The notes under the pieces are model-generated. The model saw only the letters and a list, made by a program, of their open reading frames with translations. It searched no databases and was not told the origin of the DNA. A DNA stretch of 64,000 nucleotides from Dryas octopetala (lineage: Eukaryota; Streptophyta; Magnoliopsida; Rosales; Rosaceae), in assembly GCA_963921425.1 (NCBI GenBank), contig OY992836.1, forward strand, positions 9,765,304-9,829,303. The letters run 5' to 3'. This document shows positions 46,601 through 60,700 of the stretch, one piece after another; the first letter of the stretch is position 1; each line of letters starts with the position of its first letter. A program made the position numbers and the translations under genes.

Positions 46601-46922
46601 AACTAGCAATAACTAATAATATTAGTGTGAATATGATTCCAAATGATTATACTTTTATATTGGTTTATTCATTTTTCACATTTTTATGTAACAAAAGACA
46701 CAAAACCATTGTGTAAATAACAGTTTCAAAGGTTGGATTGATATTGTTGACAACTTTGTGTGGGCCGTTTTGTGTTGAGGGCCTTAAAAAGAAAAGATAT
46801 TCTTGGTTCTCAAGATTTCTAAACCCTACAAATATATGTATTTGAAGTCTTTCTCCATCAGTTTAGTAATGAGTATAAAATCGAGAGAACTTCTTCTCAA
46901 AAGTAAACTATGGGTTGTAAGT
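43643..46922. other. Intergenic, no gene seen
   Basis: AT-rich, with a CAT trinucleotide run at about 44236-44254. At about 45080-45540 GTTAGTACCTAAA / TTTAGGTACTAAC-type words occur in both orientations, suggesting another decayed inverted-repeat element. A short GTGACTGT-AACAGTCACAG motif recurs near 45200-45420. Confidence 0.5.
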
Positions 46923-47645
46923 AGGAGTGTGTTTGAGACGGATTGGATCGGAAATAGGGTGTTTCAATTCCAATCAAAAAAATTTCAAAATGGAATTTCA
47001 ACAATTCATTCCGATTCGGAATTTTTGGATTTCTCTAAATTTTTGGATTTTTTTTTTTTTTCGGAATATCACATTTTTGGAACTTTTGGAAAAAAATCGA
47101 AATTTTCACATTTTCTTATTTTTGGATTATTTTTTAGAGCAACTTAAGATTTTTTTTTTTTTTGTGTGAATAATGATGAAATTAACAAAAAAAAATCAAA
47201 AGACAATAGATTCTTATGCATTTCAATGTTCATATTAAAATGTAATTAAACTATATGTCCAATTTAAAAAGAATATACAAAATATTAATTTAAATAACAT
47301 TTAGAACCATACCATACCATAAAAATAATCAAGCAAGTTTTCATTGAATGGAAAACAAGGAGGTAATGTTTGCATTTGCTTTTTATAAACTAAATAAATG
47401 TTAAAATATATAATATAAATATAAATACGGAATCAATTGGTATAATTTTAAAAATATCAGATCGGAATGTCTTTGAAAAATTTTGGAAGTTTTTAGATTG
47501 GATCGGAATTTATAGAAACATTCCAATTCCAGTCCAATTTTTTAAAAAAATTTTGGATTTTAGATTTGATTCGGATATTCTAAAATTAGAAATTTTCGGA
47601 TCAAAATTGGTCAGATTCGGATTTTCCAATCCAAATCACACCCTT
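46923..47645. mobile_element. hAT-like element with TAGGAGTGTG / AAGGGTGTGA ends
   Basis: The left end TAGGAGTGTGTTTGAGACGG and the reversed right end AAGGGTGTGATTTGGATTGG are imperfect inverted repeats; GGATTGGATCGGAA / GATTGGATCGGAATT words recur inside. Candidate 8-bp flanks do not match exactly. Such ends are common for old plant hAT elements; boundaries approximate. Confidence 0.5.
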
Positions 47646-47693
47646 GAAGGCCTGCAATTTCACGTATGAGCAAAAATGGACTTTGCTACCTTA

Positions 47694-48356
47694 GGGCCAG
47701 TTTGGTATTGTTGTGAGAAAAAACAACTGTGAAGTAAAGTCAGTTGTAAAGTAAAGCAGTTGAATGTTTGGTAAACTATGTTTTCAAAAGTGTTGTGAGT
47801 GCAAAAAATAGTATCAAAGTGTTTAGTAAATATTAATATAAAAATGTTGTGACTGTATATAATTACTAAAATGGACATGATGCTGAAAGTGCATTTCACT
47901 TATTTGTTTGGTAAAAATAAAATGTTTTTTTTACTTGTTTTTTAAATTTTTGACTACAAATTTTTATTAGCATTAATTTTTCTAAGAACAACATTATTAA
48001 ATAAGTATGCCTATTATTTTTTTAAGTATATTATAATTTTAATCGTATAAATAAAATATCATAATATAAAATTTAACTAACAATGAACATATTTTTTAAT
48101 TTAAAATAAACAAATAAAAATTATAGAATTCAATGAAGGTATTATGGGTAAAATAAAATATTCATTGTTGCTGTGAGTCACTGCAGCTTTCAAAAGTACC
48201 TAGAAACCTGTTTTCTGTTTTTACTGTAGGGAGTTGAGAATTGTGGGGAAAAACAGTTTTTTATTTTTTTTACCAAACACCAAAACTATTGTAGGTGATT
48301 GAGAATTATCATCCACAGCAGCTTTTGAGTTCTTCACCGTAATTCCAAACGGGGCC
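47694..48356. mobile_element. PIF/Harbinger (Tourist-type) MITE, 663 bp
   Basis: Ends GGGCCAGTTTGG and, reversed, GGCCCCGTTTGG, flanked by TTA on both sides (47691-47693 and 48357-48359), the standard PIF/Harbinger target. Inner halves share AACAGTTTT/AAAACAACTG and TTTGGTAAA words in inverted order. No transposase. Confidence 0.85.
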
Positions 48357-48371
48357 TTAATCACATGCTAT

Positions 48372-49648
48372 CAAGGATTTAAATTTCGAAATTTTCGCCG
48401 AAATTTTCGATTTTTTCAGGTATGAAAATTTTAAAACTAAACCAACAAAATTTCGTCTCAATTTCGACGAGAATTTCGGCGAAGTTTTCGACTAGGTGAG
48501 ATTTCTGGGTTTTGGGAGGCTAGGTTTTAGGGAGGTTGGGTTTTGGTGGGTTTCGGCGGCAGGGGGCGGCGACAGAGGGCAAGAGCAGGGAGAAAGAGAT
48601 GAGTGTGGGCTAGTGGCCGACGCCGGTGAGGGGATGGGGATGCAGAGAGAGAGAAAGATGAATGAGAGAGAGCACGAACCTCCAAGGAGCACGAACCGCC
48701 GGTGGGCTACTGAGCTTACAGATGGAGGAAATGAGAGAAAGGAAAAGAAGAGAAAAAAGAAAGAGAAAAGAGAAGAAAAGAAAGAGAAAAGAGGGAGGAG
48801 AGAAAAGAGATAGAATGAGAGTAGTGGTTTGTTGACTTGTTGCGTGAATGATGTAATGAGGAGAGAGAAACTAACATAAAAAATTTGATTTTGAGTTTTT
48901 AAAACTCATGTTTATAAATTTACAAAAATATCCCTCGTTTCAAATGTTCATATCTCTTAAACTATTGCTTCAATCAATACACAATTTGCGCTCACGTGTT
49001 CGTGTGTTCGAGACCTTTCCAACAAGCCACAAATCGAAGTAAAAAATCCAATAGTTTGAAAAGTCAAATAACGGGTCAAACTAATTTAAAACAAAAATTA
49101 TAAAATTAACTCAAAATATTTTATTTCTCAAATAAATTTTTAAAATATTTAAAATATTTTTTAAAATAAAACTTAAAAAAATACGGGATCTCACAATCTA
49201 TCCCCCTTAAAAGAATTTCGTCCTTGAAATTCCCAAGGAAAGTAATAATTGAACAACTTCAAACAAGCACAATAACAATAATCCAAAACTCTGAAAAGTT
49301 CTTTTTATTTATAAAAAATTGGAAATAAATTACATAAGCTCTGAGGTGTCTGTTCAATCAAATTTATGTAATTATTAATTAGTGAACTATTTTTTCAACA
49401 ATATTTACCTCCAGCGCATATTATATTTATCTTATATTACATAAAACTTGCTGTATAATTTAGTTTTTTCAATGTTTTTTATCAATGTAGTAAATAATAT
49501 GTTAAATAAACATATGGTAAAGTTTCATTCAAAATTTCCGTATTTTGATAGCAATTTTCATCTAATTTCTGTCGAAATTTAAAAATCTTCAAAATTTTCG
49601 TTGAAATTTTTATCGAAATTTCTTTAAAATTCGAAATTTTATTTCTTG
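48372..49648. mobile_element. hAT-like element with CAAGRA ends, 1.28 kb
   Basis: The left end CAAGGATTTAAATTTCGAAA and the reversed right end CAAGAAATAAAATTTCGAAT are inverted copies; subterminal AAATTTTCG words repeat on both sides. Flanks CATGCTAT (48364-48371) and CATGCTAG (49649-49656) agree at 7 of 8, fitting an 8-bp hAT duplication. The purine-rich interior (about 48490-48810) gives an Arg/Lys/Glu-rich frame that is compositional. Confidence 0.72.
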
Positions 49649-49656
49649 CATGCTAG

Positions 49657-50089
49657 ATAGAAATAGAATGGTTGACGGCCTTGCAAGGTACGGACTGGAT
49701 CCAGAGCTGGGTTATTGGACTCGCTTCTTTTTCAATTTCCAGCTCAAGTTGAGAAAGCTTTAGTGAAGGTTACAGGCCCAGCATTTTCTGATTTGGGCCT
49801 TTAGGCCCCTTGTCACAAAAAAATAAATAATAAAATTTAAAAATCGAAAGTGAATGAAATAAATAAATGTGGCAGTTGTGGGCGGAAAATTTCCTCATGT
49901 TAAATTTTAACGCGAAAATGGTACCGTCCTTCTCGGCAAACCCGTACTTCAAAAACTACAATTTTCAAATTAAAACTCACATAATAAAACAAACAAACTA
50001 AAATATACCAAAAAACCAATCCCCCACGCGCCGCCTCACGCGCTACCCTGATCTTCCATCATCCGCATCCAAACCTTCCAGAAGCTACC
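49657..50089. other. Promoter region of the GEM-like gene
   Basis: AT-rich upstream flank changing to GC-rich sequence about 70 bp before the ATG. No unambiguous TATA box was picked out. Confidence 0.4.
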
Positions 50090-53000
50090 ATGGACCCGCC
50101 CAAGCCCGCCGAGACCGAGATCAAGACGCTTACTCCGAATCAGGACCCGAATCCGAAGCCGGTCGTAGCAGTAGGCGATGTTCCTCCTCCCAACGGGGAC
50201 GGGAAATGGGACAGCTTCGTCATGGGATCGGAGCCCGGCGCTCAGCCCCACCCCGAGGCGTCCCCGACCCGCACCGGGTCCGGCTCGAAGAAATCGGTTC
50301 ACTGGAGCCCTGAATTGGTGTCCGAATCGCTTTCTTCTTCCAACAACAGCAACACCGCCGTGCCCGATGCGCATCAGAGACCCAATCCCTACGTCGCTCC
50401 TTCCCCTGTGCTCTCCCCCTCTTTCTCCTTCAAAGGTCAGTAGTTACCGTATATCATGCGTATGAATACGTTTTTTTTGTGTATTTGCATTCGTATATTT
50501 ATGCGTACGATACGTATTTTTTGTTTATGCTTGCGTGAATGCGTATCAGATTCGATGGAGGGTGTACGGCACGTGTTTGGGAAGTGGAGAAAGACGGTGG
50601 CTGAAACTACGAAGAAGGCTGAGGATCTCGCCGGAAACACGTGGCAGCACCGTGAGTTTCGGATTCTTTGTTTCTTATCTCTGATTATGTGCTTCAATTC
50701 AGAAGGATTAGTCTTAGCAATTGTACTGAGATTAAATTCTGAATTTGTCATTTTGTTAGTTTTGATTTCTTTGCTTGTAGATATTGGTTGACTAGTATCA
50801 TCAAATGTTCATGAATTGATTTGGTAGCTATAGAAGTCTTTTTCTTTGGTGTATATTTTGATCAATGCCTGTTTCAGAGAATGGTGTAGGATTGTTCATG
50901 AATTGATTTGCTAATCTTATTTAGTACATTCTTTATGAACATGAGAATGGGCAAGTTTGAAATTTGTGCGGACGATTTTCCAAGCTCCCTCTTGTAAAAT
51001 GCCTAGACAGATGCTTAAAGTTGTTCCGTACGGTCTGCCTGATAGTTTTTCTTAAGTAAAAAATTGGAGTGCGATCTCTCTTGATCTCGCCAGTTTTGCT
51101 TTTCTTATTCTTATGTTAGCTTTTTCTATGTTTTAGTTTGTGCCTTTTGTTAATCTTGAATTTATCACATTTTTTATGGGTCAAGTGACTAATGAGACCC
51201 CCTTTTTCATTCAAATTAGTGAAAACAAGCCCTAGTTTTGCTGATGCTGCCATGGGAAGAATTGCACAAGGAACAAAGGTTCTAGCAGAAGGCGGTTATG
51301 AGAAGATCTTTCAATCAACCTTTGAGACAGTTCCTGAGGAGGAACTTCAAAATTCGTTTGCATGTTACCTATCTACATCGGCAGGTCCAGTCATGGGAAT
51401 TTTATATGTATCGACTGCAAAGCTTGCTTATTGTAGTGATAATCCCATTTCATATAAATCTGATGACAAAACTGAATGGACCTATTACAAGGTAAGTTTG
51501 CATGTGCACTTATTATTGTGCCTTTTGAAGTTGTTTGAAATATGGAATTTCAATTTCTTAAGCATCTGAGTGTGTGTTTTTTTGTTTTTTATTATGGTTG
51601 CATTATAGTATTATATAGTAGAAAATCGAGATAAAGAATCAGGATTTGTGTAAGACATTTGACGAAAGTTTCCCCTCTTCTTCCAATTTGATGGTGACTC
51701 TCCATTTAAGTATTGCAAGGGTATACAAATTTGACAGTGATTGGGTTATATCATGTTATTAAAAGCATTTGATGTGTGATACTTGATGTCTATTTGGTAT
51801 GATTATTATTGTTTGTCATCTTGCAATGGGAGAATATATAATATATTCTGATTTAATTCTCATAACTCAGAGCTTGTGAACCTTCAATTTCAACTTAGTT
51901 TACATTCAAGTATTTGAGGCTCTTGTCAAAATAAAGTTTTTGAGAGTCAAAGAATTTGTCTCGGGATAACATATTAGGGCTGTTTTTTATTGTTTTGAAT
52001 GGCGGGGTTATTTTGAAATAGAGCTACTGCGGGTACTAATCTACTACAGCTCTACTAGTGGGCTGAAAAGTCTATGTTTTGTGAATAGAAGTTGCTTTGC
52101 ATCTTTTTTGCTTTGGACCCATGTTACTATTAAATTGTGCCTATGAAAAACTCTAGCTGTCTTTCTTTCTAAATATGGTTGGGGCTTAAAATGACGTGCC
52201 ATAGAGTTGGGCAAGTGCTGAGCTGAGTATTGGCCTTTTTGGTCTCAGCTCAGATATGGATGAAAAGTGTTCATGCTTGGTTCAAGCTCGCGTGAAATTT
52301 TAATTAGCCTGTTCAACCTAAGCTTTGACAAGAGTATTATGCTAGATCCCAATGGATAAGAAACAATTTTTTGTCCCAAAAATTTTGCAAGAAAGTTAAT
52401 TTTCAAAATCAATTTTCATGTGGAATTTCGGGCATCCATTGTTTGATGGTTTATTTTTTGTTATCGTCAGTGGACTTGTTCTCTTGTGGTCTTCCTTACT
52501 AATGAACCTTGTTAAAGTTGCTTGCTAGCTTAGCTAATAAAGTCTCTTGGTATTGTAAATGAGACCTAGAAATAAATCCACTTTGAATGTGGGGTTGGAT
52601 GTTTTAGTGTATGGGGGAGGCTGCCGGCTAACCTTTTTGTGTAGCCTGCTATTATTTGATCAGTAATAATAATGAATATTTTTTATCGCATCTCTCCAAG
52701 GTTACTGCTGAGCCTAGAGTTTACTTTTTTTATTTTTTTTATTTTTAAAATAAAAAAGTCTACGGTGTTTACTTTTGTTTCATCTTCCTTTCATATTTTG
52801 CCTTCCTTTTGATGAAGATGTATTAGTATACCGTAATACCGCACAAGAGCTGGAGCTAATATGATTTCTTTAGATTGTGTATACACATGGTGTTGTGAAA
52901 AAATGATGAGGAATAACTTTTCCAAGTTACATTGTCATGCTTTTAGATGCTGATAGGTAAGTTAAACAACTAACATTATATTCAAATAAAACCAGACTTT

Positions 53001-53489
53001 TTCTGCAGGCTAATTTTACATCATTTGTTCATCATATGGAGTTGAGTCCTTTTGAGAACAAGAGCAGAAGGGAATTGGGGAGTGGGGTCAATTTTGGGGG
53101 AGACATTTTGCAAAGAGTGATGCTCTCATATTGTTATAAACTTATTTAGCACTTGAGATAGCTAATCTATTTCACTGAGTGAGCTAGTTTGTAACTTGTT
53201 TATTGTTCTTTACTTAATACTTCTTGATCTTTTGTAATTGGCTATTTCTATGACATTTGGCAGAATTTTTTACTCATTTCTTTATATACTCCACCATTGA
53301 TAGGTGGTCATCCCATTACATCAGCTTAAAGCAGTGAATCCTTCATCAAGCAGATCCAACCCTGCTGAAAAGTACATACAGGTTATCTCCATTGATAATC
53401 ATGAGTTTTGGTTTATGGGATTCTTAAATTATGATGGTGCTGTGCAATGCCTCCAAGAAGCTATGCAAACCCGGAGCTTAGCTGTGTGA
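50090..53489 (+). CDS. GEM-like (GRAM domain) protein, four exons
   Basis: GRAM-domain protein of the plant GEM/GEM-like (FIP1, ABA-responsive) family, whose members bind membranes or partner proteins in ABA response and epidermal patterning. Exons: 50090-50435, 50550-50651, 51220-51491, 53304-53489; all introns GT..AG, frame closes, 301 residues. Layout: disordered Pro/Ser-rich N-terminus (1-115) with a [14 protein letters not shown] motif typical of the family; a helical [29 protein letters not shown] segment encoded by exon 2; then the GRAM domain at about 178-256 ([38 protein letters not shown]...), completed in exon 4 by [11 protein letters not shown] and the [22 protein letters not shown] strand-helix. 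The last intron (51492-53303) is 1.8 kb. Exon 1 is much GC-richer than the rest. Exact orthologue not assigned. Confidence 0.94.
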
Positions 53490-54705
53490 TATTTTTTTTG
53501 TGGCGCAGAATACTTTTTGCTTTTTGTTCATCGTAAGATGTTATGTTACTCAGAACTATATAGATAAAAAGTTATGTAACATTGTGCGATCTTTCACCAT
53601 TTGATAATTTATGCCACACTTTAGCAATTCTTTGAAATCCCTGTGAAAAATGAGATGAAAGTAATTTAAGAATTTCCATATGGTTATACTCTTATAGGCA
53701 TTTTGGAATGGAGATTATTTCAGACTTGCAAAATTGAAATTGTATAGTATCTGCTGAAGGTTTAGTTATGTCTTTCTTCATGGTGGTGGTACTAAGGTCA
53801 TTTCATATGTTCTCCAGTGATCATTATTTCCCAATAGTTTTCTTGCCCGGTCCTATATATTAACAGTGTTGTAGTTAAATAAGATCTTTGTTTGCTTGGT
53901 GTCTGATGCCAATAAAGTATTTGGGATTGGGAAATTCTGGTCCAGTGATACCCTATAATTTGCTCACGGTACACCTCTTTCTCAATTTTAAATTCTGCAA
54001 TCCTCACTATGCTTTTGGGATTGAGTTAAGCCCATGAGATTCTAACACATTACAACCCCAAATTAATGGGAGTTTGCTGATGGTCCTCGCCTATTTGTAC
54101 TTTGTATTGTGGTGGTGTGGGTGTATAAAAAAAAAAAAAATAGACATTAAGTAAACTTACCATCACTAACACCTAATTCAAGCAACAAGAGACTTGCAAA
54201 GTGTATGTGATGTGTGTGGTAAAATGGAATGGTCTTTAATCTAACTTAATTCAAGCAAATTGTGAACCAAGTGGGGAAATGGATTGCCTAAAACTAGTTT
54301 AGGACTATAATTTCCTCTTAAAACAACAATGCAAATGGATTGCCAAACAATAAATTGAAATAATGCAAGAAAAGCAGGTTATATTAACTTGAACGCGAGT
54401 AGAAGAAACTCATTTATTGGGCTACATTAAATCAAGAACAGGTTGAAACCAACCTTACAATAGAACCAAAACTTGGAGTCACAACCACAAATTTGGCACA
54501 ATCAATCTTCAGGAGGTCTGGAAATAAAGGAAATTAGCTAGAAAGCTTTGAGTATTGAATTGGGCAGAGTTTCAGTATAGTTGAGAGTTGATGAAGGCAT
54601 CAATGAACTCTTCGACTGTGAGCTTATTTATAGAAAAGGAAAGAGATGGAAATTGTCATTGGACATGTGTCACGCTCTCCTTGATTTCAGGGGATTAGAT
54701 TAAGG
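53490..54705. other. 3' flank of the GEM-like gene, no other gene
   Basis: The 3' UTR should occupy the first few hundred bases. Nothing coding follows. An A run lies near 54128-54140. Confidence 0.5.
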
Positions 54706-55372
54706 GTGATCAAGATTCAATCCAATCCGTCCAATTCAATTTTTTTGGTTTCAATAATTTTGGATTGGATAGGATCTCTAAGCTCAAAAACCGACATCAT
54801 TTGATTTTTTTGGTCTTACAGATATAAAACTATATATCTATAAAATAATAGGTAATTTTATCATTTGGTAAGATTTTGTTTGCTGTATTAACTACTAAAA
54901 CATTTTTCTTTAGCACTCATCTTTATTCACATATACCCGTTTGATACTGTTTTTAAAATTGGCAAAAGCACTTTTAATTGCGTTTGACAGAAATAAATAA
55001 AGTGTTTCTGGATTATAAAAGCGTTTTTAAGTGATTTTTTGAGAAACACATGTCAGGTGCTTCCTCAAGAAACACTTTCAAGTGCTTTTGTAAAAAACAC
55101 TTGAATTTTTTATAAAAATTTATATGTACTTATGAGCAGAAGTGCTTCTAACAAAAGCACTACTGATTATTAGCGCTTCTAAGAAGTATTGTCAATTTCA
55201 TTATATTTGATATGATGATAACTTGTTATGTTTCAATAATTTTTTTTTCATACAAAACTGGCCATCCAATCTAATCCAATGTTAATAGAATTGGATTGGC
55301 TTGAATTGCAAAATCTATAATCCAATTTATATTAGATCAAATGCGAATTTACCAAAAATATATTTAAACGGT
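54706..55372. mobile_element. Old hAT-like element with CAATCCAAT-rich ends
   Basis: Starts TAAGGGTGATCAAGATTCAATCCAATCC; the right part (about 55265-55345) is rich in inverted ATTGGATTGG words. Inside, at about 54945-55190, is an AAGTGCTT/AAGCACTT-rich MITE-like sequence similar to 17080-17310, probably a nested insertion. Ends and target duplication are not resolved. Confidence 0.4.
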
Positions 55373-57729
55373 TTTGCACCTACAAACAGGACCTTAGATT
55401 CTGCCTAAGACGTCAGCCAATTCCAAAATTATCTGTATTTTGGGTACTTCAAATCTTCTTAATAAACCTGGAGGGCATTTGTTGGCCTGGGCTTTGGGCA
55501 TTTATGAAAACTTTGGCCCAAATTATCAGCCTGTTTATTAAAAGTGTTTGGGCCTTCTATGGTCATAGCCCCATTTGGGCCTAATATACATATTTGGGCT
55601 TGTGCATAATCTTGGTTTAAAGTTTAAACACAAACCAGGTAAAGTAAATTAGAGGCCCAAAAACGTGGTTTTGATGTGGGATCATGTGGTGGGGCATGGT
55701 TTTCTCTCTTTCGGCAATAATGATTTGCAGAAATCCTAGTTTGATGGTTCTAATTATTTGCTCTATAATGTCCAAATCAAAGCATCTTCAACACAAGACT
55801 GTTTACAACCATGCTTAGATTTGATTAGAATATTAGATATTTAGATTTGATTACCACATCTTTCATTTGCACGCGCAACTGTCTTATCTTAGGATTTCAC
55901 CCTATAATTGGATGTTAAAAGTGAGATTAAAGCAATGCAATTATGTTAGAGAAATTGGAAAAGTCATCCTGTCTGCTTCACGGTTAACCACCCAAATCTT
56001 TAATCTGAGTATACTAATTAACTAGGACCTATAATCCTAATGGTAGAGCACTTTACTCATTCACATGTACGTATGGCAAACTACTAGAAAATCACACATA
56101 ACGCACTATCTGTTTTTTTAGAGGATACTTTAGTTAATATTAGTCATTCTTAAACTCTTAAGATTAATCAATGTAGTAAAGATGGATGGAGTAATAAATT
56201 AGGATTAGGATTAAGATTAGGATAACAACATGGTTCAATTACCTCCTATGTAACCAAATAAAAAAAAAAAAAGTTTGATACTCGTTAGCATCTCCTTAAA
56301 TTTGATTTGTGGGGTCTGGGTTGTGATAGGAGCACAGTGGTTTTAGACTTTTAGTTTGCAGGTTCTTTTGTCAAGAGAAAACCAAAAAAAAAGGCTATTT
56401 TCCTTTAAACAAATATAGGTTCATAAGAGCTTCAAGATTCATAACTCTAGCAAGGTGGGGCCACATGTTGGCTACATCAAATCCAATGTTCTTGATCCCC
56501 ATTGATCACTAGGTCAATTGGCACGTACTGACCCTTTAGTTTCCAGTTAAAATAGCTAGTGGATGATTCATGGGTTGAAATGAGCAATGCGTGTGGGGCT
56601 AGGCCAAAGGGATTAGCAATGATCTTTGTCTTCCTAGAGTTGGGTTATGTGAATTTTGAAATAGTTTATTGGCCACTGATTTCACTGACCCTATTCCTAT
56701 ATGTGCCTTTACCATAATTAATTTGAAAACTCATTATGTCCGATTGCCCATATTCATGTAACCTATTAACCCTGCAGTACTGCACATTTTGGAAGCCTTC
56801 ATGGCATGCATTCATAACCCTTTTTTCAAAGTATGCAATTCTACTATTCCATTAAAAAACTCATTGTTTGTGATCCATGACAACTCTATGATCATCACTC
56901 ATCAGTGATGATCAGTCATCATCATGTTTTTTAATCTAAGTAGCTCATTTATTTAATTAGTTACTTGTTCCTCAATTTATCAAAGGCATAGCACAAAAAT
57001 TAAGCTAGCTAGCCATCATGTCGGTGGCCATGGCCTCACTTATGTAGGCAATCATGGGTCTAAATACTTATCTTCCCAGCTGCCGCCTTTATTTTTGTTC
57101 CAAGATGTTCTCCCCTTTGGCCCTTTCACAAGTTATTTTAGTAGGCCACTTTTATGACTTGGCCACTAGAAGCTCTCAGTACTCAATGATCCTGTGTTGC
57201 TTGACAAAAGAATCCCACAACACCCACTAATTAAATTAGTACTAGCTAGCTAGGGTCATACTTTTCAATTTTTGAAGAACTTGGCATCTTCCTTTGTGTC
57301 TTGATTGCATATTACCAACGATTCAAGATATTCAATCCCATTCGATTCAATGATAAAGGGTGAACATAGGACGAGTCCTAAATACAAATGTCCTAAATTC
57401 AGACTCTCAGAAAAACATTTAATTTACATAATATATGTGATTTGCAGACGTATACCTGATTTACTTAAAGATTTTATACCTAATGTTAGAGTTGAAAATG
57501 TGGATCTATGTTTTCCTTATTACCCAAAAGAAAAAAGTAAATTGGTTTGGTTGCACAGCATATGAGTTATGACCATAATTTGTGAAAGGTAAAAAGAAAG
57601 TTATGCATTTAAAGAATTAATATTTATCATAGTATAATAATTCATTTTCAACTCTCATGATAACTTGTTTGTTTCTATAAACTATGATAACTTGTAGGAC
57701 AAAGCAATGACATAGAAGAAAAGTAGAGG

Positions 57730-57741
<12 letters not shown>
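55373..57741. other. Intergenic, no gene seen
   Basis: Mixed AT-rich sequence; the 55480-55620 part repeats TTTGGGC/GGCCCAAA words. The open frame at 57305-57565 has no recognisable motif and begins on a non-ATG-supported context. No RNA gene recognised. Confidence 0.45.

Positions 57742-57790
<49 letters not shown>
57742..57790. repeat. (GA)n microsatellite with adjoining (TG)n
   Basis: About 24 uninterrupted GA units preceded by five or six TG units (57731-57741). No gene lies next to it. Confidence 0.9.
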
Positions 57791-57793
<3 letters not shown>

Positions 57794-60700
57794 CAAGCAC
57801 AAGGGGGTCATGCAAATGTCATAAGGTTACTCATTATAATGAAAGAGGGAGGGATGGGTAGTAGGGTGCTCAACTGCACGCAACAAACCAACAATTGCCT
57901 GCTGATCGAATAGTCACTCACTCACTGAGAATCGTAGTGAGAAGGAGAGATATTTGAATATCTACTACGTTTAGGTGCAAAGCTGGATGCTAGTGGAGGA
58001 CGCATTTGACATTGTCAGCCCAAATATAGCATGGTGATTGATTTCTTTTAGGCTTTATCTCCCTAAAAATTTACAAGAATAAGAAAAATCAGTAGTCATC
58101 TTTTGGCCTCATATGCCCATTAACATTTTCCCCAACCCACAACTCTTTTTGGTGCCTACATCACTCACATGGAACAACATTTCAAATTCTAATAAATGCT
58201 CTTCTATGCATACGTACATGTTACAACTTACATGCATGTATGTTTCTTAAGATCACATGTGTTACAATTTTTTGCTGATTTTTTTGGTACTGATTTTGTA
58301 AGTATAGTTTTAATATTCAATGGTAATCCCATTTTAGCCTTTTGCATCCCAAGCTTAATATATATATATATATATATTTTTTTTTTTTAAATTGCACTTA
58401 ATGGAGTGCATAAAGCTGTTCCGTTATCGCTGCCCTCTTGTATTTATGTCTGAAAACACATCCTTTTAAACCTCCATCCGATTATATTTTAATATAAATT
58501 TTTGAATATTAAATTCTAAACTCAAAATGCTTAATCCTAAATTTTCAAAATGGCATAGTTTTGAACATAAATACAAGATTAACATCGAAATGATCAATAG
58601 CTAAAGGAGCTTATTTTTTAAAATCCATGTTATCTGTGTGAGTTTTACTTTTAGCCATATATTTATAATCAAGGTAGAGAATAGAATATAAAATTAATTC
58701 GTAGCACCCTTTGTATAAGTGGGGTTATATTAAACTATTATTATTAAAACAAGTAAAAACAAGGACAATAGACAATTGGAATCCACCTAGCATTACTAAT
58801 ATTTCCATAAAATTACTTAAAAAGGATAAAACATATAGACGATAACCTAATGCAGACGCTTATAGTTATAGGCTAATAGCAAGATCGTGACCAAATTATG
58901 GCCATGACATTCGCCACCTTCGGCCAACAAAAGGCAATTGAGATTATGAGAAGAGAGGGTGCAAGTCTCACACTCTCACTGAAAATGAAGAGGAATCGAA
59001 ATGATGCATTCTAATTAAATTGTTCAAGGAGATAACGACACAATCCTAAAAATACCACTCTATGATTCATATGAGTTGTATCCTCTTTTATCATGGCATA
59101 TTTAATTACTTAATTGGGTTGAAAGAAAAAAGAATCGCCATGGAATTGGTACTATAGAAAGTAATTAATATGTGAACTCTTGTATTATAAGAAAAAAAAA
59201 ATGTACATTAATGGTGGGATTTTTATGTCTCCTATAAGATCCTATTCCTAAACTTCACATTTCTAGTAATTCCTTAATAATTGTAGGTATTACTGAAATG
59301 TATAGATAAGTAAACATGCCATAGTGTGGATGGGCATTCGAAGGAGAATGTTATAAATAATGCATGCAATACTAGCGGATGATCAGCTCGCGCGATCTGC
59401 TTAATTTATTGTAAATGCATGTAATCTGTGGCTTTTAGCTTTTAGCTAGCTATAAAATTGAGTTGATCAACATTAAAATGAGAAAAGTTACTTCATATGT
59501 TTTTAATATCTTCTTTACTTTTTCATTTGTTTATTACATTGGATGAAATTGAAGCTAGCCTTGATTTATTTTAATCCTAATTAAGACTCCACCCTTCCTA
59601 ACCACTTAGCTTCATCATTTATAAAGATGGGTGATTCTCATTGTTGTTAGAAACAAGAATGTAAGGAAATTTTGTTGTGGTTTTGCAGGGAGTCAGGGAG
59701 GGATGTATTGTTATATAATCTTCATTTTTCAGAGATTTTGCAATCTTGGTACATTGTATTGACCGAAGGTTAAACCACAAACAAGATACTGAATTGGGTA
59801 GTACTGTTGGTTGTGTATATATATACATATATGCATGTGTTTTCTTTTCTCTTTTCCTTAGAACCCGGTGGAGTCAATGAGTGTTCATATATGCAACAAA
59901 AACTAAAGCTGCAATGAATGAGTGATTAATAGGAGAGTTAAGAAATAAAGGAGACGACCTTTATGCCTAATGTCAACCAAACCAGTGGTGGTGGGGAAGG
60001 AAATTAAGATCAGGCACTCTTTGTGCTATTTAGTGTGTACTAGCTTGCACACTTACTACTGTTTGAGTGTTTGAAAATCACCCATATATGTAATGTAATC
60101 TTTTACCCCATAATGTAATCTTTTACCCCATATCCAAAGTGGTTCTCATAATAACACTCTCTGATACATCTATTTTCACAATATTCAGAAGCATATATAT
60201 ATATATATAATAGTAATCATGGTCTTACTTCCTCCAAAATCCCACCAATAGGGCAATACCCAATTCAGTGAAAAGTGATGATGATGAATATGGAAAAAGA
60301 TGAATGATTTGGCAATAGGTGGCAATTAAGAAGCTAGGGGGTTTGTGTTGATGATTTGTCCTATCGATCCATATATGTTTAATTTGCAATTAAAATCCAA
60401 ACATGAATGATGATGATGATGATGATGATGATAATGATGATGAATGATAATGTACATTATGTATGAATTTCTGTTAAAATTATCAACAAAAGTTAGGGGT
60501 AATATAGTCACTTCAAAAAATTTATATTTTATTTTTAATTTTTAATTTTTTTTGTTTGTTGTGTGTTTTTTTGTAATAATTTTAAACATATAAAGAAAAT
60601 AATTAAAATATACTTTGACTATATTGTCCCTAATTTTTATTGACAATTTTAACAAAAATTTATTTTGGTACCTATTAGACACAAAATAAAAATTTAAGTA

